A DNA stretch of 64,000 nucleotides. It comes from Anaerolineae bacterium (GTDB taxonomy: Bacteria; Chloroflexota; Anaerolineae; Aggregatilineales; Aggregatilineaceae). The notes below the pieces were generated by a model. It did no database searches. It was not told the DNA's origin and saw nothing but the letters and a program-made list of their open reading frames with translations. The DNA is taken from contig JAFGHR010000113.1 of the NCBI GenBank assembly GCA_016930015.1, forward strand, positions 49,967 through 113,966, in the 5' to 3' direction. Shown here one piece after another: positions 16,788-25,431 of the stretch (the stretch's first letter is position 1; the number at the start of each line of letters is the position of its first letter). A program made the position numbers and the translations under genes.

Positions 16788-18110
16788 ATGTCTGTTCGTA
16801 AACTGATGCTGTTTACAATGGCGGTAGTCTGGATCGTCGTCGCGGCGGTGGTCGTGACGGGCGGTAATGAGGTTTCCGCACAGGATTCAGTCACGCTGCG
16901 TTTCTCTACCTTCGATACGGGCGATGGTCTCGAACGTAACGAGAATGTGATAGCCGCATTCACGGAAGAAACCGGCATTAACGTCGAAGTCGAACTTGCC
17001 GAAAATGCAGCCGATCCCGCGATCCTGGTGCAGATGGCTGCCGGAACCGCCCCTGACGTGATCCAGACCGGTGAACTGGTGCTGCGTCGTCGTGCGCTGG
17101 CAGAAGAGGGTGGTTTCCTCGACCTGACTCCGTACATCGAAGCGGATGAAGACTTCGGCCCGGAAATGTTTTTTGATACCGTGTGGAATGTGGGCGCGCT
17201 GGATGGCGGAGTATATGCCTTCAATAAGGACTTCGCCACCGTCGCCTACTACGTCAATACCGACAAGTTCGAAGAAGCCGGTATCCCGATCCCCGAAGAA
17301 GGCTGGACCTACGATGATTTGATCGACATCGGTATGGAACTGACCATCGACGCCAGCGGCAACAACGCCAAAAGCCCTGATTTCGACGCGGAAAATATCG
17401 TCCAGTACGGCTGGTTCGTCCCGCACGACTGGGTACGCGGCTGGGAGCCAGTTGTTTACTCGATGGGTGGTCAACTGTTGAGCGATGACGGCATGACCGC
17501 GTCCGGTTTCATCAACAGCCCTGAAGTTGTGAAGGCCGTTGAATTCTACCGTGATGCCGCGCACGTCTACCACATCATCCCTACCGTTGCCGCGCTCGAC
17601 GCGCAGCCCGGCGTGGACCTGTTTGGCAGTGGTCAAGCCGCCATTCGCGGCCCGCGTGGCCCCTGGCACCTGACCAGCTACAGCGAGAATCCCGACATCA
17701 ACTTCGCCACCGTGCCGATGCCGGCAGGCGAAGCGGGCCGCTACAGCGTGATCTGCTGGTCGGGTTTTGGCGTCAACCGCAACACCGAATACCCGCAGGA
17801 ATCCTACGAGCTGGTGAAGTATCTCGCCACCGTCGGCCAGAACACCTTTGTTGAGCACGCGCTGTCAGCTAACATCGCCGCGAATGAGTCGGCTGGTTAC
17901 GCCGATGACCCGCTGTGGGGTCAGTTCGTGACCGAAATCGACAACCTGCACCCGTTAGACGATATGAAGACTGTCGATTTTGCCGAATGTGTCGAAGCAC
18001 CGTTAAAGAACCTCCTGGTCTCTGCCGTGGGCGAAGCCGGTGCAGACATGGACATTCAGGCCGAGTTGGACGATATCGCGGCGACCGCCGATGACTGCCT
18101 GGCACAGTAA
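16788..18110 (+). CDS. Sugar ABC transporter substrate-binding protein
   Basis: This 440-aa exported binding protein (SBP family 1) captures a sugar and delivers it to the MalF/MalG-type permeases encoded next. A signal peptide spans about 1-31 (LFTMAVVWIVVAAVVVTGG, then VSAQ); no lipobox Cys is seen. The mature part begins VTLRFSTFDTGDGLERNENVIAAFTEETGINVEVEL and includes AAGTAPDVIQTGE, GVYAFNKDFATVAYYVNTDKFEEAGI, EGWTYDDLIDIG and GFGVNRNTEYPQESYELVKYL, all normal for the family. GAAAGGA lies about 9 nt upstream of the ATG. The ligand is unknown; neighbouring glycosyltransferase and GH63-like genes hint at a glucoside or osmolyte. Confidence 0.88.
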   Translation: MSVRKLMLFTMAVVWIVVAAVVVTGGNEVSAQDSVTLRFSTFDTGDGLERNENVIAAFTEETGINVEVELAENAADPAILVQMAAGTAPDVIQTGELVLRRRALAEEGGFLDLTPYIEADEDFGPEMFFDTVWNVGALDGGVYAFNKDFATVAYYVNTDKFEEAGIPIPEEGWTYDDLIDIGMELTIDASGNNAKSPDFDAENIVQYGWFVPHDWVRGWEPVVYSMGGQLLSDDGMTASGFINSPEVVKAVEFYRDAAHVYHIIPTVAALDAQPGVDLFGSGQAAIRGPRGPWHLTSYSENPDINFATVPMPAGEAGRYSVICWSGFGVNRNTEYPQESYELVKYLATVGQNTFVEHALSANIAANESAGYADDPLWGQFVTEIDNLHPLDDMKTVDFAECVEAPLKNLLVSAVGEAGADMDIQAELDDIAATADDCLAQ

Positions 18111-18139
18111 CTTTTCCTAGATACATACTGATGCCTGAC

Positions 18140-18170
18140 TCTATCCCTCCTCGTTTCGGGGAGGGATAGA
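18140..18170 (+). promoter_or_regulatory. Intercistronic stem-loop between solute-binding and permease genes
   Basis: An 11-bp perfect stem (TCTATCCCTCC at 18140-18150 with 18160-18170) can be extended by two pairs into the loop. No T-run follows. Placed 30 nt after the binding-protein stop and 28 nt before the permease start, it fits a processing or attenuation hairpin that keeps binding protein more abundant than permease. Confidence 0.65.
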
Positions 18171-18198
18171 CCTTATAGGGGCCAGAGGAACGGAGACT

Positions 18199-19125
18199 AT
18201 GTTAAAAATTAGCAACCCTGTAGTGACCTGGAAACGCCTGAATCCGGCAATGAGGCAAGAGGCGATCGTGTTTTACATCTGGATATCGCCCTGGCTGTTC
18301 GGTTTTTTGCTGTGGCGGGCATGGCCGATGGTAGACTCGCTCTATCTGGCGTTTACGGATTATCGCCTGCTCAATTCTCCTAACTTCACCGGCCTGGACA
18401 ACATTCGAACCCTGCTCGATGATGAGCAGTTTTGGAAAAGCCTGCGCGTAACCCTGATGTATGTTGTCGGGACGGTTCCTATTGGCACAACTATCGCCAT
18501 GGGCGCGGCGATGCTGCTGGCGCAAAAGCTCAAAGGTGTGAACTTCTGGCGTACGATCTACTTTATGCCGTCAGTGGTTGCCGGTGTAACCGTCGCCGTC
18601 ATGTGGAGCTTTATCTTTAACCCTAAATTCGGGCTGTTAAATGTGGTCCTGGAGTGGTTGGGCATCAAGGGTCCGGCGTGGCTCGCCAGCGAAACGTGGG
18701 CACTACCCGCGCTCATCATCATGGGATGGTGGACACGCATCGGCACGCAAATGGTGATTTATCTTGCTGGTATCAAAGGCATTCCAAAAGTACTTTACGA
18801 AGCAGCAGAAATTGATGGCGCGGGCGCGTGGGCCAAATTTCGCAACGTAACGGTTCCCATGCTCAGCCCGACGATTTTGTTTAACGTTATTATCGAACTT
18901 ATCGCCGCGTTCCAGATCGTTGATCCGCCGCTGGTGCTGACCGATGGCGGCCCCAACAACGCTACGCGGCTGTATGTGTTTAACCTGTATGAGACGGCGT
19001 TTGAGTTCAGCAAAATGGGGTATGCGTCCCTGCTGGCCTGGATTTTGTTCATCATTGTCATGATTCTGACCATGCTGACGCTTGAAATCTCCAAGCGCAG
19101 CGTGTATTACGAAACCGAGGTATAG
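18199..19125 (+). CDS. Sugar ABC transporter permease, MalF type
   Basis: This 308-aa integral membrane protein is one half of the sugar import channel. It starts with a cytoplasmic stretch, then TM1 (AIVFYIWISPWLFGFLLWRAWPM), typical SLYLAFTDYRLL and NFTGLDNI motifs, further TM helices and the coupling EAA loop EAAEIDGAGAWAKFRNVTVPMLSP, which docks on the ATPase. It ends with a TM helix and a short basic tail. GGAACGGAG precedes the ATG. It is 4 bp from the second permease gene. No ATPase gene occurs in the cluster, so a shared MsmK/MalK-type ATPase encoded elsewhere is likely, as is common for this importer class. Confidence 0.9.
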   Translation: MLKISNPVVTWKRLNPAMRQEAIVFYIWISPWLFGFLLWRAWPMVDSLYLAFTDYRLLNSPNFTGLDNIRTLLDDEQFWKSLRVTLMYVVGTVPIGTTIAMGAAMLLAQKLKGVNFWRTIYFMPSVVAGVTVAVMWSFIFNPKFGLLNVVLEWLGIKGPAWLASETWALPALIIMGWWTRIGTQMVIYLAGIKGIPKVLYEAAEIDGAGAWAKFRNVTVPMLSPTILFNVIIELIAAFQIVDPPLVLTDGGPNNATRLYVFNLYETAFEFSKMGYASLLAWILFIIVMILTMLTLEISKRSVYYETEV

Positions 19126-19129
19126 CGTA

Positions 19130-21121
19130 ATGGCGACTCAAACATCTGCGCCCAAACCATCGACCACCGCACACGTTATGCCTGCCCGTTTTGTCATCAC
19201 CAAGCCCGTGCGCAACTTTGTGCGGTTACTTTTCAGCTACGGGGTGCTAACTTTCGGGGCCCTGTTTATGTTGTTCCCCGTGTTCTGGATGGTGACATCT
19301 GCGCTTAAACCAGAGTGGCAAATCTTTATTCGCCCGCCGATCTGGATTCCACAGTATTGGGAAAAGACTCCCGCAGGTGATCATGTCGCATTGCTGAATC
19401 TGTGGGAAGCGGAAAATCCCGCAACCGGCAACACGGAAATCGTGATCGAGCTAGGCACGCGCGGTTATGCGCCCATGGTGCCGATTGGCGAGTTATCCGA
19501 TCTGTATGTCGTGCCGGAAAGCGAAATCTCTAGTTCGTCGTACACTAAAACGATCAACGATACAAAAATCAACGTGCGCAAATGGAACGATCAAGAGGTC
19601 GCGCCGGTTTATGACGACAAGCGCGGCAATTTGGTGGTGGTGCTGGTCGAAGACTTAAAAGAAACGGTGGCTATCATGCCGCTTGATACGGGCGAACGTG
19701 GTAATCTGCAAATCGACAACATGCGGGTTTCCACGCGCCTGGTCGAAACAGAAGATGGCAGCATAACCGAAATGCTGATTCTGTTCCCGAATTTTAAGCT
19801 GACTACCCTGCTTGACTCCGATGCCGCTAAACAGGCGCGGCTCGTACCTGCCAGTGAGATCGGTGAATTCGAGGTGATGCCGCTCGACCAGACCAAAACG
19901 AAACAGGTTACGCTCAACGGCGCGGAAGACGGCGAACGTTATGTCGTGATCTCGGAAGCCAGTTGGCGGCCCACGATGCAGATCGATTATCTGGCCCAAC
20001 ACGCCTTTACGGTGGATGAAACGGATATCGTGTTGGAAGATGAGCCACAAATCTTCAACCTGGGCGTGTTCCCCGTTGGCACGTATACGGATGCCGACGG
20101 CAACGCGCAGGAAATTGCCGTGGTCCTCAGCCGCGAAGTGAGCGAAGATGAGACCATTCTGGTCATGCCAATCGAACACATGGACGCGGTCGAACTCGCG
20201 CCGTCATCGTCGCTGCTGCGGCCCTTCCCTGAGACAATCAGCCATTCAACCGTGCGCGTCAAGGACTTTACACGGCCTACCGTGCGCGAAGAAAGCATAG
20301 ACTTTGATCTGTTAGGTGAAAAAGTCGGTATTTTGGGCGACCGCCAGGATATGATGTTGACCATCCCGGCATCCGCGATCACCACCGCGTTTGATATTGA
20401 CGAAAACCACGTTTCGCGCAAAACACACATTTATCTGCGGTGGAGCAATTTTGCTGATGCGCTGTCGCGCGAATTGGGTGGCGCAGATTTTCTGCACTTC
20501 ATCAGAAATTCGGTGATCGTAACGACACTGGGTATTATCGGACACCTGCTGTCATGTACGTTAGTCGCTTACGCGTTTGCCCGAATACGCGCCCCAGGAC
20601 GCAATATTCTGTTTGCGCTGGTGCTGTCTACCATGATGCTGCCCGAAGCCGTGACACTGATCCCGACCTATCTTATTTTCCGCGATCTGGACATGATCGA
20701 CACGCTGACACCCTTGTTTATTCGTGACTGGTTCGGGAATGCGCTGCTGATCTTCTTGCTGCGGCAGTTCTTTTCCACGATCCCGATTGAACTTGACGAA
20801 GCGGCACGCATCGACGGCGCGAATCGCTGGCAGGTGTTCACGCGGATCATGCTGCCGTTGATCACGCCTGCGCTAGCGACGGTGACGATCTTTACGTTTC
20901 TGTGGCGTTGGAATGACCTGTTCCACGCAAAAATCTTTCTCAACAGCCCGAAGAACTACACGGTTGCGATTGGCCTGAGCCAGTTTGTTGGCGCGTATGA
21001 AGCCGAGTTCAACTTGCTGATGGCGGCGGCGACGGTTGCCATGCTGCCCACCGTGCTGCTGTTCTTCTTTGCGCAGCGCTTTTTCATCGAAGGTATTTCA
21101 ATGACAGGGTTAAAGGGTTAA
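19130..21121 (+). CDS. MalG-type sugar permease with ~350-residue extracytoplasmic insertion
   Basis: This 663-aa protein carries a normal MalG-type permease split by a long insertion; the family is usually about 280 aa. Residues about 30-80 hold TM1 and the FPVFWMVTSALKPEWQIF and PPIWIPQYW motifs. The permease resumes near residue 433 with YLRWSNFADALSRE, FLHFIRNSVIVTT and the EAA loop DEAARIDGANRWQVFTRIMLPLITP. The stretch in between (about 81-432) lies outside the membrane by topology, is predicted soluble and acidic, and repeats a pattern of a hydrophobic strand followed by a VMP/VPxSE motif: VVPESEI, AIMPLDT, LVPASEI, EVMPLDQ, LVMPIEH, TIPASAI. It probably forms several small beta modules. 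The ATG at 19130 is 4 bp after the previous stop; the next gene starts directly after the TAA. Confidence 0.85.
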   Translation: MATQTSAPKPSTTAHVMPARFVITKPVRNFVRLLFSYGVLTFGALFMLFPVFWMVTSALKPEWQIFIRPPIWIPQYWEKTPAGDHVALLNLWEAENPATGNTEIVIELGTRGYAPMVPIGELSDLYVVPESEISSSSYTKTINDTKINVRKWNDQEVAPVYDDKRGNLVVVLVEDLKETVAIMPLDTGERGNLQIDNMRVSTRLVETEDGSITEMLILFPNFKLTTLLDSDAAKQARLVPASEIGEFEVMPLDQTKTKQVTLNGAEDGERYVVISEASWRPTMQIDYLAQHAFTVDETDIVLEDEPQIFNLGVFPVGTYTDADGNAQEIAVVLSREVSEDETILVMPIEHMDAVELAPSSSLLRPFPETISHSTVRVKDFTRPTVREESIDFDLLGEKVGILGDRQDMMLTIPASAITTAFDIDENHVSRKTHIYLRWSNFADALSRELGGADFLHFIRNSVIVTTLGIIGHLLSCTLVAYAFARIRAPGRNILFALVLSTMMLPEAVTLIPTYLIFRDLDMIDTLTPLFIRDWFGNALLIFLLRQFFSTIPIELDEAARIDGANRWQVFTRIMLPLITPALATVTIFTFLWRWNDLFHAKIFLNSPKNYTVAIGLSQFVGAYEAEFNLLMAAATVAMLPTVLLFFFAQRFFIEGISMTGLKG

Positions 21122-23476
21122 ATGTCGCAGGCAACGATCACGCGGAAACGAGCACAATCCTTCGATCCCGCCAACGCGGTCTTGCCTGGGTTACGCGGCT
21201 TGTCCCTGGTGATCATGTGTCTTGCCGGGACAGGTCTCGCGTTCCAGGTCGCGCTGACGCGGGCTTTTTCCCTGATGTTTCAGTATCACTACGTGTTTTT
21301 GGTCGTATCGCTGGCAACGCTGGGTTTAGGTATGGGCGCGGCGGGCGGTTATGCGCTGTCAAAACGCCTGGCGCAGCGCACCGCGTCACAGGCAATTGCG
21401 TATTCACTGGCGCTGCTGGCGTTGATGTTTCCGTTCACGGCGTGGGCATTGACGCAGATCACGTCATCGGACGTTAACGTAGGCACAATTGTGATCGCGC
21501 TGGTTCCATTTGCGCTCACGGGCTGGATCAACGCGCTGATCTACACACGTTACGCCGAATACAGCGGCACAATCTACGGCGCAGACCTGACCGGTGCCGC
21601 CGCCGGGCTTGTCGTCGGGCCGGTCCTGATCACCTATCTGGGGCCATTCGGCACGACTGCCGCGCTCGGCGTGGCTGCCGCATTCGCGGCGCTGCTGCTG
21701 GCGGCGGGAAGTTGGCAGCGCCCGGCGAGCGCCGTGCTCGTGGTTATGCTGCTGGTCTTCGCGGGGATCAACGGGCGGCAGGAGTGGCTCGCGTATGATC
21801 TGCATGATCTGAAAAACGCGCCGCCGGACAAAACCATGGTCCACATGCTGAACGATCCGGCCCAGGATGCAACAGTTATCCAAACGGCGTGGAGTCCCTT
21901 TGCACAGGTCGATGTCGTGGAAACCAACGACGACAGCGCGAAATTCGTCTTCACCGATGCCGGGGCGGGCAGCATTATGCTGCGCTACGATCCGGATTCT
22001 GAGGCGCAAGACTTCGACTGGATGCAAAACGAAGTTGCGTATTTGCCGTTCGAAACCACGCCCATCGCCAACACGCTGGTCATCGGCTCCGGCGCGGGAT
22101 ACGATATCGTGATGGCGCGCGCAGCAGGCGCAGAATCGATCACCGCCGTTGAGATCAACCCGGCGATTGTTGATATCACGCGCGACTACGCCGGTTATAA
22201 CGGCGATGTGCTCGACCTGCCCGGCGTCAAAACCGTTGTCACGGATGGGCGCAATTTCGTCGATCGCAGCGACGAACAATTTGACCTGATCTACCTCAAT
22301 TTTGTGTACAGCCAGGCTGCGCGGCCTGGGGTATCGGCGCTGTCCGAAAACTACGCCTTCACCACCGAGGCGCTGCGTGCGTACTGGGACCGGCTCGCAG
22401 ATAACGGGCGCATGGCGTTTGTCATGCATACCAGCGTGCACGGGCTGCGGTTGATGCTGACCGCCGTGCAGATGCTTAATGACGAAGGATTATCGACACC
22501 TGACGCGCTGCATCACATGCTGCTGGTCAACCGGCCCAATCCGACCGATCCGACCGTTACACCTTCCGTGTTGATCGTCAGCCGCGCCGAATGGGCCGAG
22601 GACGACGTTAACGCGCTGCTCAAAGTGCCCAGTATGTGCGGCATGGAACCGCAGTATCTCCCGTACCTGTGGGAAGACTATCTCGCGCCGTTGGCAGAGG
22701 GTACGCTCAGCCTGGCGGGTTACATCGACGCGTACAAGGATCACGACATTTCGATCACCACCGACAACCAGCCGTTTTTTTACCACCTGGATCACCGTTT
22801 GCCGGACCCCCTGGACACGCTGGCGATCATCAGTGGGCTGCTGATGACGGGCTATTTTATCGTTGGCGCGGCGCTGCAAGCCAAAAAGCCCACTCACGAA
22901 TGGGCGCGCGTTGATCTGCTGGCCTATTTCACGCTGCTGGGGATCGGTTTTATGCTGGCGGAAATTACGCTGTTGCAGCACTTTCGTTTACTGCTTGGCA
23001 GCCCCACGATCGCGTTTTCTGCGACACTCGGCGCGCTGCTGTTGGGCGGCGGGATCGGCAGCCTGTACAGCCAGCGGATTACGCTTGACCATGTATCCCT
23101 GGCGCTGCGAATCGCGGCAGTTGGCATCACGATCTGGTTGGTAATCGCGGCGTTTGCGTATCCTGCGCTTGTCGATGCGGCGCTGCCGCTGCCCATGCTG
23201 GCACGGATTATGGTAACCGCTGCGCTGACGCTGCCACTTGGCACACTGTTGGGTATGCTTTTCCCGAACGGGCTGCGCATTGCGCACCACCGCGACACCG
23301 GCGGAATTCCAATTTTCTGGGGTATGAACGCAGTTGCATCAACCTTTGGCAGCGTGATGGCATCGGTTATCGCCATCGCCGCCGGTTTTCAGATCGCGCT
23401 GCTGTTGGGCGCGGTGATGTATTTCGGTGTAGCGATCTTGCTGCACACGACCGGAAAGCGCGTGCTCAGCTTATGA
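21122..23476 (+). CDS. Membrane-anchored spermidine-synthase-like protein
   Basis: This 784-aa protein has about six N-terminal TM helices (residues about 25-230), a cytoplasmic spermidine-synthase-like Rossmann domain (about 235-560) and about seven C-terminal TM helices (565-780). The Rossmann part shows VIGSGAGYDIVMARAAGAESITAVEINPAI near residue 320 (nucleotide-loop and acidic ribose ligand), then TDGRNFV and FDLIYLNF, as in SpeE. Bacteria often have such membrane SpeE-like proteins, and their substrates are generally not known; polyamine synthesis should not be assumed. Its ATG abuts the stop of the permease gene and its end overlaps the YesL-like gene by 4 bp, so translation is coupled. 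Its place in a sugar importer operon is unusual. Confidence 0.7.
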   Translation: MSQATITRKRAQSFDPANAVLPGLRGLSLVIMCLAGTGLAFQVALTRAFSLMFQYHYVFLVVSLATLGLGMGAAGGYALSKRLAQRTASQAIAYSLALLALMFPFTAWALTQITSSDVNVGTIVIALVPFALTGWINALIYTRYAEYSGTIYGADLTGAAAGLVVGPVLITYLGPFGTTAALGVAAAFAALLLAAGSWQRPASAVLVVMLLVFAGINGRQEWLAYDLHDLKNAPPDKTMVHMLNDPAQDATVIQTAWSPFAQVDVVETNDDSAKFVFTDAGAGSIMLRYDPDSEAQDFDWMQNEVAYLPFETTPIANTLVIGSGAGYDIVMARAAGAESITAVEINPAIVDITRDYAGYNGDVLDLPGVKTVVTDGRNFVDRSDEQFDLIYLNFVYSQAARPGVSALSENYAFTTEALRAYWDRLADNGRMAFVMHTSVHGLRLMLTAVQMLNDEGLSTPDALHHMLLVNRPNPTDPTVTPSVLIVSRAEWAEDDVNALLKVPSMCGMEPQYLPYLWEDYLAPLAEGTLSLAGYIDAYKDHDISITTDNQPFFYHLDHRLPDPLDTLAIISGLLMTGYFIVGAALQAKKPTHEWARVDLLAYFTLLGIGFMLAEITLLQHFRLLLGSPTIAFSATLGALLLGGGIGSLYSQRITLDHVSLALRIAAVGITIWLVIAAFAYPALVDAALPLPMLARIMVTAALTLPLGTLLGMLFPNGLRIAHHRDTGGIPIFWGMNAVASTFGSVMASVIAIAAGFQIALLLGAVMYFGVAILLHTTGKRVLSL

Positions 23477-24162
23477 ACCCGTCACCACGGCATGCCGGGA
23501 TGATCGCCGCCTGGGAAGCGATCGCGCAAGCGGTGATCGACGTTCGTTATGTCGGCGTCACTCTGGCCTACATCAACGTGTTGTGCGTGCTCAGCAGCGT
23601 ATTGATCGTCACAGCCCCGCCCGCAACCGCCGCGCTGTATGTGCTCACACGCGAGATCGGCTATCGTCGCCCGGTCGGCTGGCGCGACTTTATGCGCGCG
23701 CTGAAAACGTATTTTTTCGTGGGCTGGCGATGGGCGCTGCTCAATGCGGCGGCAGGCGGCATCATTTTCGCCAACCTGATATTTTACAGCTACATGGATA
23801 AATCCATCGGGCTGCCGTTGATCGGGTTGTGGCTGGGGTTAACGTTTGTGTGGGTTGTCGTGCAGATGTACTGCTTTCCGGTGCTGCTGGAACAGGCCCG
23901 GCCATCCGTGCGCACTGCGTTACGTAATGCGGTCGTGCTGAGCCTGCGCTACCCCTTGTTTACGCTCACGTATGCGTTGATCGCCGGATTCTTTGTCTTC
24001 CTCAGCGTGATCGTGCCGTACCTGTGGGCGTTGATCACCCCGGCGCTGCTGGCATTTTTTTACAACCGGGCCGTATATTACTTGGTTCAGATCGAGCAAG
24101 GCAAAGACCCGGAATTAGAAATCGAACCGTTTAATTCAGCTTCTCCGAAAGGATCGGCTTAA
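23473..24162 (+). CDS. YesL-like (DUF624) membrane protein
   Basis: This is a 229-aa protein with about five TM helices: after an amphipathic N-terminus come helices near 30-52, 80-100, 110-135, 150-175 and 180-200. The pattern (APPATAALYVLTREI, then FMRALKTYFFVGWRWALLN, and SLRYPLFTLTYALIAG) resembles the YesL/DUF624 family, which is often encoded beside MalFG-type sugar importers and is of unknown biochemical role. The start ATG overlaps the preceding gene (ATGA). It may help assembly or regulation of the importer; that is inference. Confidence 0.7.
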   Translation: MNPSPRHAGMIAAWEAIAQAVIDVRYVGVTLAYINVLCVLSSVLIVTAPPATAALYVLTREIGYRRPVGWRDFMRALKTYFFVGWRWALLNAAAGGIIFANLIFYSYMDKSIGLPLIGLWLGLTFVWVVVQMYCFPVLLEQARPSVRTALRNAVVLSLRYPLFTLTYALIAGFFVFLSVIVPYLWALITPALLAFFYNRAVYYLVQIEQGKDPELEIEPFNSASPKGSA

Positions 24163-24165
24163 ACC

Positions 24166-25398
24166 ATGAATGTTGGCTTTATCTCAACACGCCTCGCGGG
24201 TAATGACGGGGTGTCACTGGAAACGGTGAAATGGGCCAAAGTTCTCGAACGTATGGGACATACCATCTTTTATTGTGCGGGCGAACTGGAAGAAGGCGGA
24301 TCGCCAGGGGCGCTGATCCCCGAAATGCACTTCGATTACCCGGAAAATACCTGGATTCGTGCGCATTCCTACGGCACAGAAACACCTCACCCGGAACTTC
24401 GCGATCGCATCGACGCGCTGAAAAACACGATCAAACCGCAGATCGAAGCGTTCATCAACGATTACCGGATCGACCTGATTATCCCGCAGAACATTTTTGC
24501 CGTGCCGATTCAACTCTCGCTGGCGCTGGCGCTGGCCGAGATCATCAAGGCAACCGGCATCCCAACGGTATCGCACGAGCACGATTATTACTGGGAGCGT
24601 ACGGTATACGAACCCAACTGCGTAAGCGATATTCTCGACACGGTTTTTCCGCCCGATCTGCCGTCGATTCGCCATGCAGTGATCAGCAGCATCGCACAAA
24701 AGAGTCTCAAGCAGCAGCGCGGCATTGATGCAACCATTGTGCCCAACGTGTTCGACTTCGAGACTCCCGCGCCTGGGCTGGACGACTTTAACGCCGATTT
24801 CCGCGAAGCTGTCGGGCTGAGCGATGATGATCGTTTGATCCTGGAACCGGTGCGTATCATTCACCGCAAGGGTATTGAACTCGCCATCGAGGCGATCAGC
24901 AGGCTTAACGATCCGCGCTGCAAGTTCATTCTGACGCACGGTGACGACCTGGATCAGGGTTATCTTTACCAGTTGCAAGCGCAGGCCGAAGCCGCCAACG
25001 TCGATATGCACCTTGTGACAGACCGGATCAGCAGCAGCCGCAAAATCGTAGATGGCCAAAAAACCTATAGCCTGTGGGATGCTTACGTTCACGCCGATTT
25101 TGTGATGTATCCCAGCCTGTACGAAGGTTTCGGAAATGCGCTGCTTGAAACCGTGTATTTCAAGCGCCCGATGCTGGTGAACAACTACATCGTATACGCG
25201 GCGGATATCGGGCCATTGGGCTTTGAGTTCATTGAGCTTGACGGCGCAGTGACGGATGAAGTGGTCGCCCAACTGCGCGACTGGCTCGATCACCCGCAAA
25301 AATGGCAGTCCGCCGTCGAACATAACTACGATCTGGCTTTGCACCACTTTTCTTATGCCGTTCTGGAGCGATTGCTCAATGAGTTGATCGCGCCGTAA
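24166..25398 (+). CDS. GT4-type glycosyltransferase, possibly (mannosyl)glucosylglycerate-related
   Basis: This 410-aa GT-B fold enzyme is of the GT4 type. The N-terminal half begins MNVGFISTRLAGNDGVSLETVKWAKVLERMGH, the acceptor-side Rossmann fold; the C-terminal half has EPVRIIHRKGIELAIEAISRL, then YPSLYEGFGNALLETVYFKRPMLVNNY, the nucleotide-sugar binding EX7E motif. The opening STRLAGxDGVSLET is reminiscent of retaining enzymes that make glucosylglycerate or mannosylglucosylglycerate osmolytes, but this is from memory of the family and not proven. GAAAGGA lies about 12 nt upstream. A GH63-like hydrolase two genes on supports a link to glycosylglycerate metabolism. Confidence 0.65.
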   Translation: MNVGFISTRLAGNDGVSLETVKWAKVLERMGHTIFYCAGELEEGGSPGALIPEMHFDYPENTWIRAHSYGTETPHPELRDRIDALKNTIKPQIEAFINDYRIDLIIPQNIFAVPIQLSLALALAEIIKATGIPTVSHEHDYYWERTVYEPNCVSDILDTVFPPDLPSIRHAVISSIAQKSLKQQRGIDATIVPNVFDFETPAPGLDDFNADFREAVGLSDDDRLILEPVRIIHRKGIELAIEAISRLNDPRCKFILTHGDDLDQGYLYQLQAQAEAANVDMHLVTDRISSSRKIVDGQKTYSLWDAYVHADFVMYPSLYEGFGNALLETVYFKRPMLVNNYIVYAADIGPLGFEFIELDGAVTDEVVAQLRDWLDHPQKWQSAVEHNYDLALHHFSYAVLERLLNELIAP

Positions 25399-25431
25399 GT
25401 CTCGTTCCGCACCACACGATTGTGTAGTTTC

